A stretch of DNA of 64,000 nt, from assembly GCF_026914185.1 (NCBI RefSeq), contig NC_070563.1:4733001-4797000 (forward strand). The letters run 5' to 3'. Below the pieces are notes generated by a model. It had not been told where the DNA came from. It searched no databases and worked only from the letters and a program-made list of their open reading frames with translations. This stretch comes from Puccinia triticina (lineage: Eukaryota > Basidiomycota > Pucciniomycetes > Pucciniales > Pucciniaceae). Positions 54,490 to 64,000 of the stretch are shown here, in pieces (the first letter of the stretch is position 1; every line of letters begins with the position of its first letter). The translations under genes and the position numbers were made by a program.

Positions 54490-54990
54490 GTGACTGAAGC
54501 AAATGCGGCATTGTCTTGCCCTCATGCGGCAATGAGCGTCAAAATTTGATGCAAACCAAAGAGAGCCAACTTTTCAGATCAATGGACAGTGGCCACTCTG
54601 AGCATGATCAACCTTGCCGCCTCAGAATGTGCATTGGCCACTAAGAACAAGGGCGCACAAATGAAAGAAGGCGCCAACATCAAAAAATCACTGCTTGCTC
54701 TTGGAAGCTGTATCAATTTACTCTGAAACCCCAGGAGTTGGGGCGGTCATGTGCCTTACCAAAATTGTAAGCTTACTCAACTGCTCATCAAGCATTCACT
54801 TGGCTGGACCTTAATGATTGTCTGCATTGCTCCCACGTCCACCCATTATGAGGAGACCTAGAACTCAATTCAGTATGCTAATCATGCCAAGGAGATCAAA
54901 ACCAGCATGAACCGCACACTATCTCTGTTGAGCTTCATGTCAGCAAATATGTCCAAGTGATCACCAATCTCTGCAAGAAGCTTTCAGAGT
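54490..54990 (+). pseudogene. Kinesin motor domain relic, kinesin-8-like
   Basis: Translation in shifting frames gives the last third of a kinesin motor: ANAALSCPHAAMSV (switch I, normally NxxSSRSH), TVATLSMINLAASECA (switch II, normally DLAGSE), KEGANIKKSLLALGSCINLL, KLTQLLKHSLGWTLMIVCIAP and NSIQYANHAKEIKT (end of motor), then HVSKYVQVI, which fits the kinesin-8 neck. Substitutions hit nucleotide-binding residues, and there are in-frame stops (for example TGA at about 54553, TAG at about 54860) and frame changes. Intron signs are absent over this stretch. The P-loop part is missing. It is dead as a motor; a retrocopy or a truncated segmental copy are both possible. Confidence 0.8.
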
Positions 54991-56399
54991 GAAAGGAGAG
55001 CAAGGCTGTTTACGCCGCCTACGCATTGAAACTGGACTCAGCACTATTGAATGCCTCTCCCTTCAACCCCATCCCCCTCCAACCCTCACCATTGCCCCCA
55101 AAACGCACATTTTTTCCAGCTGAAGCAAATCCGGATGGCAAAGCTGCACACTACGCACCGCCAGCCGGCAAGGCTGCATGTGCCAAATTGCCACTCCGCA
55201 AGGCTGCGCCATATGAAGTAAACCCAGGCACCCAAGCCCCCCCCCCCCCCCCCCACCACCAGGGGGTAGGGGGGGGGGGGGGGGGGGGCTGGTACAGAGG
55301 GCGGCTGACCGGGGTACATACTTGCTGGCACTGGAAAATCAGGGACCTGGACACACCAGGATGTCCCAAAAGGATGTGAGCGGTTACCGGTTGAGGAACC
55401 CCTACTGTCTCAGATTGTAGGCAGTTGGTGGAGGGGAAATGGAAAAGACAAAAAGAGAAGAGTGTATGACCTTTGGGGTGATTGGTTGGATATGAGCTAA
55501 GGAGTTGTGTAGCGTTGGGGGCCCTTGATCTTCCCAATCTGGTCTTTGTAAAGATCCAGTTCCTCCTTTTTGCCTCTTGGAATGTCAGCTACCAAGAAGA
55601 AGGGCAAGTAGCAAAACAAAGCTGCTTTTGAAGATTGTCAGAAGGGCAAGCTGCAATCATTGCCCTGAATAGGGGAATCGTCCTTCCCACGCAGTTCCAG
55701 TAAAGTTCAATGAACCAGACGACCAAATCAGAAGGCCAAGATAGATGACATTAGTGGGGATGATTCCAACTCGTGGGATGGCTACTGGGGAACGGAGGAA
55801 GATAAAACATACATGAAGCAGCAAGGTGCAGAGGATGGCCCGACAGGGTTAGTTGAACATTGAGAGTTGATCAGTGAGTTGTTAAAAGTACCAAGCCAAG
55901 GAGTGTGATGGACTGCTTGGTTGTTCCTGGATTCCATCTTGGTAGGAGGCTTTGTTGCACAAGTCCCTTGTTTACCTGGGTTATCCAGAGTTATCAAGCC
56001 AGACCAGAAGTTTGAGCAACGGCGGTTGTCATCAAATTAGCCCTAATCTCCCAATGAGCTGTGTTCTTTTTGGTTCCACTGGAAATGCAGGGGCAACCGT
56101 GGGTTCCCCATTGTTGAGAACAATGTGGAATCCACGGCTTCCCCTGCATGTTGTGTACTTGTGGGCTCCACTGCAATCCCACAGGCGGCCGTGAAATGAT
56201 GTGAAAATCCCAGGTGGGTGTAGACAACGGGAAAGTCAGTTGTGTCCACCCATTTTCCACGGGAGGGTGGTAGGGTGGTACTGACCGGAGGAGTAGAGAA
56301 ATCCACATGGGTTTCACAGAGCCGGTGTGTAACCCCTCCCCTTGGAGGTGTCACAAGCAGGATCACAGGATCCCAAATGATCCCATACTTAACCCAATC
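54991..56399. other. Intergenic; C-run/G-run palindrome at 55237-55289
   Basis: A run of about 17 C followed after CACCACCAGG by G-runs of 5 and 18 makes a long GC palindrome near 55237-55289. A 60-bp inverted relation between 56090-56150 halves ('gcaggggcaaccgtgggttccccattgttgagaacaatgtggaatccacggcttcccctgc') forms another hairpin. No gene supported. Confidence 0.5.
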
Positions 56400-58319
56400 A
56401 CTCCCCCGCCCCTCCTGGCTCGGTAGAGATTGCCTTCACATCTCTCCCAAGCCAGGTAAGCTCTCACCCCAAACTTCCTCCTTTTCCTTTTCTTTTCCTC
56501 CACCTCAGTGTAGATAGTCTGACAGAGAGATTGCCTTCACATCTCTCCCAAGCCAGCCAGTAATCCACCCCACCGCGGTTGTCAGCTGGCTACTATGGCA
56601 GAGCCACCGTGACATAAAAATATACAAATAGAATATAAAAAGAAGTTTTACATATGAAAGAGACATTATTACTCTTACATATGTAAAACTACGCAAAAAC
56701 ATTAAATACATATATAAATAAATAATTACTTAGCTTTGTGTAATTAATAAGTAACATAATATGGAAGATTCTGATTCTACGGGTAAAATAACCTACGGTA
56801 CCTCACTTACACGTACCCTTAATTATTATCCCTTCCTTGTGTAAACTAACTTCAAAGTTTAAGCAAGTGCATCACGCCCGTGGGAATGCAATTGTATGCT
56901 TATATACCTAAGTACATATGTATGCACCCAGTTTTCGTGACGTAACTGAGGTGTTGTGTATAGTTTAGAAGATGGCTTTATTTGTTGTGTGGCGCACCTA
57001 AGCCCGCGTGCTCTGTTGCCTAGAGCTCAACCCCGCGCGCAAGGTGTACATATATGCATATTGCATAAACTAGCCCGCAACCAATGCGCCTAGGCTACTA
57101 GTAAGTGAGAATGGGCCAGAATACACCCCAATAGCAATATTACATGTGTTATATGTCTTGTACACATGTAATTAAAAACCAAACAAGATGTAATTACCGC
57201 GTCATTCAATATAAAAACATTCTAGACTGAAAAGAACTCTTGCAGCGTGCTCAGGAGAGACTTGAAAGCGCCCCAGCTTCTCCCAAGCCTCACTACATGT
57301 AAATTACAACTGTAGTAAATATGTAGAAAGGGTCAAATGAACTGGAACATTCAATAAGCGCCTCCAGAACATGTATAAAGCACTGCTTGCACGTGTACAA
57401 GTGCACAGAAGCTAGTTCTAGTACCTTCTGTGGCACATTTCCATGGAAATGAGCGTCACAGAACCCCCAAACCAGCCCCTATGACGTGTAAAGTATGTGT
57501 AAAAACACGCAGAACCTCTGTAAACGGTCCTTGGCAACCCTTGTATCCAAGCCCCAAGGTTCCACGACCAACAGCGCCTCCTAGCGCAACCAAATTGCCT
57601 CAGAAAGCGCCCACAAGTGTCCCCTTGTCCCCTGGGCGCCCCTGGAGGCCTGCCTAGGCTATAAAAAGGGCCCTTTCTCCGCCCCAAAGGAGATTCCCCA
57701 GCTTTACATTACCTACTAGAATTTCACCTGCCTTCAACAGCCTCAATAGCCTGTGATTTGCCAGGTAAAATACCTACTTTTGTGATTTTTAGCCCTGATT
57801 TCCGCCTTGAAGCTGTCCAGTAACCACCCTGCCCTCAAGATTACCTCCTCTGAGCGCCTCCAACTGCCCAACTTCACGCCTGAAGAACCTCAAGTGACTC
57901 TAGGGTCTTATACTAGTAAGTTTAAGCCCCTTCTCTTGAGATTCTCCGCCATTTCTTTCAGGGATTTGAAACACCCCTGTTTACAGGCCCCAGTTCTTCA
58001 TTCTAGAGGGATTAAACACCCCTGATTTATCAGGCCCCTCTTAAAATCAATTATATCAATTTTATTACGTCTAATTGGCCCAAATTGCCCTATTCTTACG
58101 CCATAATTCCCAACATTTACGTTGGAATTATCCCTTATACCTTTGTCTTAGAGTTTTACAACTCTAATCTTTTGCTTTGCACCACGTGTAGCTAGAAGGA
58201 TAATATTCTTGGCATCACGTAGGCTGACAGCGGTTCTAGAAACCGCTTGAGGCCCTGCCTCCGCGTCCCTGAGTCCCCTATACCAGTGAAGAGCCCCACT
58301 CCAGTAGCGGGCTCTTACA
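56400..58319. mobile_element. LTR and flank of the second gypsy-type relic
   Basis: The sequence ends ...GCGGGCTCTTACA directly upstream of the gag region, with a pyrimidine/TATAAAAAGGG promoter-like stretch at 57659-57670, as expected of a 5' LTR. A duplicated block AGAGATTGCCTTCACATCTCTCCCAAGCCAG (56423 and 56525) parallels the duplicated block in the putative solo LTR at 50415-51059. The LTR start could not be fixed. Confidence 0.45.
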
Positions 58320-58379
58320 ATTTTTTTTTCTAGAACCTCCTACACCAATACAAGTCTGAACCTGCCTGCACCAGCCGCT

Positions 58380-58550
58380 TGAGTATATCCCCTGACCTGA
58401 ATCTGAACCCTGCCATGAACCAACAAACCCAAGCCTGCACCTGACCTGAATCTGAACCCTGCCCTGAACCAAGGAACCTGAGCCTGCGCCTGACCTGAAT
58501 CTGAACCCTGCCCTGAACCAAGCCTGAACCTGCACCCCTTCCATACTACC
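58380..58550. repeat. About 50-bp unit, three tandem copies
   Basis: TGACCTGAATCTGAACCCTG plus about 30 bp occurs three times between the LTR end and the gag ATG. Confidence 0.85.
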
Positions 58551-59623
58551 TGAACCTGAACCCTGCACCCCCATGTCCACGAGGCGCACAGTCTCATTGG
58601 ACAAACTTCTCACACTTACTGACACCGAGGCCCTCATTTGAGCTGCAAACAAAGCCAAACGTCTTGCAGCAAAGAACACCCAGCCAGCCACCACCTCTAA
58701 CACCGCCGCAACCTTGGGGGCATTGACCGCACCAACCGAGCCCAGAGAGACAAACTCCTGCCCTATGTCAATTGCGTCCTCCTTTGTGCTCCCTCCGGCA
58801 ATTGGATTCCAAGCCCCGCCAGAAATATCATTGTTTTCCTCGACCCCTACAGTACTCATTGACCATCCGAGCCTGGGAGATCATTCCCCTAACCGAGATT
58901 AAACCGCCTCCTCCTCCAAAAGGCCCCGCCTATTCTCTAATCTCAGCCCCCATCGCGCTGCCCCCTCCTGGCAAGTCCCCGGTTCCTCAGACTAGCATGG
59001 ACACAACAAAAGCCTCCTGGGGCCCAGCGCTACATCTGATTGAACCACCACCACCGGTAGACTCACACTCAGGCACACCAACACATACTGACCCCAAAGC
59101 TACCCAAACCAACCCCGAAGAGCCCAACCCTCCTGGACCTCATCCAACAAACACCTCACTCCCTGCCCCTTTGGGGACAGCTGCCAACAGATCCATCCTG
59201 GGGATCTTTACAGAGATGCAGAGAATGACCCTGCAGATGCAACAGGCTAACTTTGACGCCCGGCAAGCCGCAGACCAACAGGCACAGGAGGACCGCAACC
59301 AATTACGGCGACTAGAAGAGGCGGTCACCCATGCCCTGGCTAACACGCCGGCCGAGACCCCCCCGCAATGGCCAGATCAACCTGCAGCGCTTCCAGACGT
59401 CAGATGGCCCTACGTTCACAGGGCCATTCCAAGACATTGAGGTTTTCTTGACCTGGATCCATGGCCTTGAGGTTTTTTTTGATACCAAAGCTGTCACACA
59501 GGACTCCGACAAGATCCGGGTTGCCGGGACCCTGATCAAGGAAACAAACTTACTGTCTTTCTACTCAAAAGAGGCCTTCAATTACCTTACCCAATCCTGG
59601 AAGGCTTGCAAGTCAGTCCTCTT

Positions 59624-59870
59624 CACTGCAAAAAAAACTATGTCAACTGTGAGCAGTTGACATGTGGTAACTCTGAGGAAGCTTGTGGTGTTACACCAGC
59701 CTTACTCAAGGTTTGACTCAACCCAAGCTTTAATGCACAGTCACTTTGCACCTTGCACAGTGACTGTGCCAACAAAGACACTTGTGCATTCAGGTGGAGT
59801 TACAATGGCAGCTTGGCTTGAGTATCCTGCATGTCAACTGAAAGCAGTTGACCAAGTTTTTTTTGCAGTG
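59624..59870. mobile_element. CACTA-like MITE, 247 bp, TSD CTT
   Basis: Termini CACTGCAAAAAAAACT and AGTTTTTTTTGCAGTG are perfect inverses, followed by GTCAACTG/CAGTTGAC pairs. CTT flanks both sides (59621-59623, 59871-59873). The CAC start, A-run and 3-bp duplication resemble the larger element at 38574. Confidence 0.88.
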
Positions 59871-59887
59871 CTTCACTGCGGCGCTAC

Positions 59888-60284
59888 CAACAAAGGGTAG
59901 TTACGTTACGTTGCGTTATCCGCGCGATTTTGGTAACGTAACTACCCCCGTTATCCGCCCCCCCCCCCCCCCCCTGTTACTTTACTGGTAACAGGGACAT
60001 TTCAGGCCCTGCGCGTAACGCAATGGGCCTCATTTTTGAGGCCCGTTATCGCGTTATCCCCCGGATAACACAATAACGGACCATTTAAGGATTTTTTAGC
60101 CTCATTTTTTGCCCGTTCTCAGGGGCTCCGCGCGCCCGGATAGCGCAACGAGCATAAAAAAAGGGCTTAATATGGTGCGCTAACGTAATCGCACCGCTGT
60201 TACGCATAACGCGTAGATAACGGCAAAAATTCCGTTACGTTACCGTTATCTACGGGTTACGCGTAGCGTAACTACCCTTTGTTG
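59888..60284. mobile_element. GTAACG-rich element, 397 bp, apparent TSD GCGCTAC
   Basis: Termini CAACAAAGGGTAGTTACG and CGTAACTACCCTTTGTTG are perfect inverses. GCGCTAC flanks at 59881-59887 and 60285-60291. If the terminal C/G are counted as host bases, the duplication would be 9 bp (GGCGCTACC). The interior is dense in GTTATC, GTAACG and ATAACGG. A second copy in opposite orientation is at 62727-63097. Confidence 0.88.
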
Positions 60285-60930
60285 GCGCTACCTCTCCGCT
60301 GGCTCAGAGAGATCCAAGGCCAGATCAGAGGCCTTTGGATGGCAGAGAACAAGAACTTCATCCAGTTCAAATCCCAAGCACTCACACTCCAGCGAATGGT
60401 CAATTTCAGAGCTGATCCTCTCTTGGTGACGGATGAAGAACTTGCGGACTGGATAGTCCTGGGACTTTCGGCAGAAATGAGAGGCCAGGTACACATTTTT
60501 GAGCTCCTCAAAGCAGACCCCTTCAATTACAACCACTTTGCCCAACGGGCCCGCACAATCTACGACGCCATGCCCCAAAGGACCACAACAGCCACACAGC
60601 TTGCAAATACAGGCACTCCCGGGACTTGGAGGGCAGATACAATGGCGTATCCAGGGAGGAGTACCTCTGGCATATCCACTCGTACCTTGACTCCGTAGGC
60701 CTCTGCCACTTCTGCAAGCACCACTGTGGCACAGGGCCGGGCAACTGCCCCGGGCCAATGGATTGCACGCGCTTCAACGTCCCCACCAACTTCAGGCCCC
60801 CACCAAAACCCGCTGCCTACACAAGACCTCGGGCTTGGAGCGGCCCTCAAGGACCCACACAAGGAGCGTGAGGCAACACCGGACCAGGACGGCTCACAGG
60901 AAGACCAGCAGGCGTAGCGGGGGTAGCAGA

Positions 60931-61617
60931 GGATGATGGCTGGGAGGAGGACAACAACAAACTATTCCCACGTCTAGACACTACCAACATGGATGAATTT
61001 GCGATGTCCTATATTGATCAATAAAGCGTATATTGATCAATTTATATTGATCATTTTTATTTATTTATTATTCCTCTTGATACCTTTGTCTGTATTCCAT
61101 GTCTCCTTATTACTCTTCTATAATATCTCTCCTTCCCCCTGTGTTACCTTCAAGCCACAGGAATCTTTTCTTTTTTTTTTTGCCTGATAACATTCATAAA
61201 TTTCTACATACACCATTCAATTCTTCCTGAAAAAAATACATTGCAAGTTTTAGGATAAATCCAGGGTGGCTGAGGGGTCTCAAATGTTTTTTCTTTTTTT
61301 TTTTTACTTCAACAATTGATGTTATCAGAAGTCTCCAAATCTACTTTTTTTCAAAAAAGGAAAAACATTGACCCCTGACCTCTCTCAGGATACCATCTTG
61401 CATGCATTGTTAATTTGGTTGGTTGAACTTCCTGGAGATATTGCATATCATACTTGAAGTGCTACATGCATGGAAGGCCTTTTTGAAATTAGTTTACCAT
61501 GGCTTAGCATATTTTTGACAGGTTCTTTTTTTTATCTACTTTTGTTATCAGCCACAGATTAATGAGGAATATTTCCAGGTAAAATTTCATTGGGAATTCT
61601 TTCTGCATAGAAAACCC
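60931..61617. other. Intergenic, AT-rich
   Basis: No gene. Contains 'tatattgatcaat' repeats near 61010-61050 and several poly-T runs. Confidence 0.4.
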
Positions 61618-63780
61618 AGAAATATTGTATTTGGGGTCACATCCATTATGCAGCAGCTATAATCTGATCAGTTGCCAAATATCACTACTTTGGTAGTTTC
61701 TTGATGTTTCTGCCACGATATCTCATCCCAGCATGAGAATTCTTCTATATGGTTACCAAAATGTTTAAAAGCCCAAAAAGTTGCATTATGTACCTTTGCT
61801 GACCACAAAACCCCCAAATGTAGCAGCTACAGTCTGATCAGTTCCCAAATATCACTAAGTTGGTAGTTTCTTGGTGTTTCTGCCACTATATCTCATCTCA
61901 GCGTGGGAATTCTTCTGCCATATGGTTACCAAAATGTTCACAAGCCATGAATGTTTCATTATGTACCTTAACTGCCCACTAAACCCCCAATTATAGCACC
62001 TAAAGTTTGATGAGTTTCAAAATATCACTGCTTTGGTAGTTTCTTGGTGTTTCTGCCACTATATTGCATCCCAGCGTGGAAATTCTTCTGCCATATGGTT
62101 ACCAAAATGTTGAAAAGCGCTCAAAGGTTCATTATGTACCCTTACTGATCACAAAGCCCCCAAATGTAGCAGCTACAGTCTGATCAGTTTCCAAATATCA
62201 CTACTTTGGTAGTTTCTTGGTGTTTCTGCCACTATATCTAATCCCAGCGTGGGAATTCTTCTGCCATATGGTTACCAAAATGTTTACAAGCTCCCAAGGT
62301 TTCATTATGTACCTTGACTGACCACAAAACCCCCAAATGTAGCAGCTACAGTCTGATCAGTTCCCAAATATCACTAAGTTCGTAGTTTCTTGCTGTTTCT
62401 GCCACTATATCTCATCCCAGCGTGGGAATTCTTCTTCCATATGGTTACCGAAATGTTTAAAAGCGCCCAATGTTGTATTATGTATCTTTACTGACCACAA
62501 AAACCCCCAAATGTAGCAGCCACAGTCTGATCAGTTTCCAAATATCACTACTTTGGTAGTTTCTTGGTGTTTCTGCCACTTGTCTCATCCCAGTGTGGGA
62601 ATTCTTCTTCCATATGGTTACCAAAGTGTTTGAAAGGCCCCAAAGTTGCATGATGTATCTTTACTGACCACAAAACCCCCAAATGTAGCAGCCACAGTCT
62701 GATCAGTTTCCAAATATCACTACTTTCAACGAAGGGTAGTTACGCTACGCGTAACGCGTAGATAACGGCAACATAACAGAATTTTTGTCTTTATCTACGC
62801 GTTACGCGTAACGGCCGTGCGATTAAGTTAGCGCACCATATTAAGCCCTTTTTTTATGCTTGTTGCGTTATCCGGGCGCGCGGAGCCCCTGAGAACGGGC
62901 AAAAAATGAGGCTCAAAAAGCCTTAAATGGTCCGTTATCGCGTTATCCGGGGGATAACGCAATAACGGGCCTCAAAAATGAGGCCCGTTATGTTACGCGC
63001 GGGGCCTGAAATGTCCCCGTTACTAGTAAAGTAACGGGGGTAGTTACGTTACCAAAATCGCGCGGATAACGCAACGTAACGTAACTACCCTTTGTTGCTA
63101 CTTTGGTAGTTTCTTGGTGTTTCTGCCACTATATCTCATCCCAGTGTGGGAATTCTTCTACAATATGGTTATCAAAGGGTTTGAAAGCCCCCAAAGTTGT
63201 ATTATGTATCTTTACTGACCACGAAATCCCCAAATGTAGCAGCCACAGTCTGATCAGTTTCCAAATATCACTACTTTGGTAGCTTCTTGGTGTTTCTGCC
63301 ACTATATCTCATCCCAGCGTGGGAATTCTTATGCCATATGGTTACCAAATTGTCTACAAGCACCAAAGTTTCATTATGTACCTATACTGACCACAAAAAC
63401 CCCAAATGTAGCAGCTACAGTCTGATCAGTTTCCAAATATCACTACTTTGGTAGTTTCTTGGTGTTTCTGCCACAATATCTCATCCCAGCGTGGAAATTA
63501 TTCTACCATATGGTTACCAAAATGTTTACAATCTCCCAAAGCTTCATGATGTACCTTTCCTGACCACAAAACCCCAAATGTAGCAGCTAAAGTCTGATCA
63601 GTTTCCAAATATCACTACTTTGGTAGTTTCTTGGTGTTTCTGCCACAATATCTCATCCCAGAGTGGGAATCCTTCTGCCATATGGTTACCAAAAATTTCA
63701 CAAGCGCCCAAAGGTTCATTATGTACCTTTCCTGACCACAATGCCCCCAAATGTAGCAGCTACAGTCTGATGAGTGACTG
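61618..63780. repeat. Satellite of about 173 bp, about 11 copies
   Basis: The unit contains AAATGTAGCAGCTACAGTCTGATCAG, CCAAATATCACTACTTTGGTAG, TTTCTTGGTGTTTCTGCCAC, CATCCCAGCGTGGGAATTCTTC and CATATGGTTACCAAAATG. Copies differ by 5-15 % by eye. The array is interrupted by a 371-bp element at 62727-63097 and ends just before 63780. No unit contains a long open frame. Confidence 0.92.
62727..63097. mobile_element. GTAACG-rich element, 371 bp, TSD CTACTTT, inside the satellite
   Basis: Termini CAACGAAGGGTAGTTACG and CGTAACTACCCTTTGTTG. CTACTTT occurs at 62720-62726 and 63098-63104, and the uninterrupted satellite unit reads ATCACTACTTTGGTAG, giving an empty-site control. It is the reverse-oriented sister of 59888-60284, including the blocks GGGCTTAATATGGTGCGC and GAGAACGGGCAAAAAATGAG. 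Confidence 0.92.
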
Positions 63781-64000
63781 AATGGTCTATACATAGATGC
63801 TGGACTGGGACATTTACACCCGGAGAGCCTGCCCCAACTGGATCCCTGAGAATTTCTTTTCATTTTGGTACTCATTTCTTTTAATGATCCCTATCCCTGG
63901 TTTAGATCTATTGGCAGAAACACAAAAAAAATACCTAATTGGGAAATATTTTAAAACTGATCAGAACTTTGCAGCTGCATTGGGGTATTGTAATGGGTGA
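63781..64000. other. Window end, nothing recognised
   Basis: Sequence after the satellite shows an open frame running off the end without recognisable motifs. Confidence 0.35.

Larger units (their letters stand above)
58573..60930 (+). pseudogene. Second decayed gypsy-type gag, split by two nested elements
   Basis: An ATG at 58573 starts a Gag-like N-terminus, stopped after about 22 codons. Further segments in two frames encode a coiled-coil-like stretch (QMQQANFDARQAADQQAQ, about 59218-59290), a capsid core (about 59365-59620 and, after the insertions, 60292-60640) and a cysteine cluster CHFCKHHCGTGPGNCP (about 60706-60755), a variant zinc knuckle. Elements at 59624-59870 and 59888-60284 interrupt the capsid core; taking out both with one copy of each duplication re-opens the frame. 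Frameshifts near 59370 and 60640 remain. No pol was seen before the window turns to satellite. Confidence 0.75.

Overview
The window looks like nuclear DNA of a basidiomycete, most probably a rust fungus (Pucciniales). Genes are split by short introns of about 60-110 nt with GTAAGT or GTCAGT donors. Intact genes sit as islands between stacked transposable elements, and the conserved proteins (profilin, Ypt1/Rab1, a PROPPIN) are of fungal type. Genus and species cannot be fixed from the sequence alone.

Genes in order: an unrecognised four-exon gene (100-1489, minus); a two-exon gene with a four-cysteine zinc-ribbon-like N-terminus (5264-6161, minus); profilin (16523-17230, plus); a 12-exon gene for a protein with a signal peptide and a hydrophobic middle (24201-26740, plus); a membrane thioredoxin-fold protein (29863-31239, plus); an unrecognised gene (about 32026-36940, plus) with an in-frame TAG and an LTR element in one intron; a RING-H2 protein (40333-41361, minus); and a head-to-head pair of a PROPPIN/WIPI WD-repeat protein (43927-45767, minus) and the GTPase Ypt1/Rab1 (45979-47214, plus) with 211 bp between their start codons. 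A kinesin motor relic lies at about 54490-54990. Two decayed gag genes lie at 9556-11880 and 58573-60930.

Most of the rest is non-autonomous mobile DNA whose ends and target-site duplications (TSDs) can be read directly. I resolve PIF/Harbinger-like elements (TSD TAA or TTA), hAT-like elements (8-bp TSD), CACTA-like elements (CAC termini, 3-bp TSD), a hairpin-ended MULE-like family (TSD of about 9 bp) that includes a free-standing 69-bp copy, a GTAACG-rich family with apparent 7-bp TSDs, a 1.7-kb element with arms of over 500 bp, and a 2,084-bp copia-type LTR element with 144-bp LTRs. Several otherwise unrelated elements carry internal arrays of self-complementary 30-45 bp units. There is also an array of 28-bp hairpin units (53366-54163) and a satellite of about 173 bp (61618-63780).

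Functionally, the genes form no obvious cluster. The one suggestive pairing is Ypt1 with the PROPPIN, because both families act in early autophagosome formation. No tRNA, rRNA or CRISPR was recognised. Exon boundaries were placed by reading splice sites and frames by eye, without transcript data.
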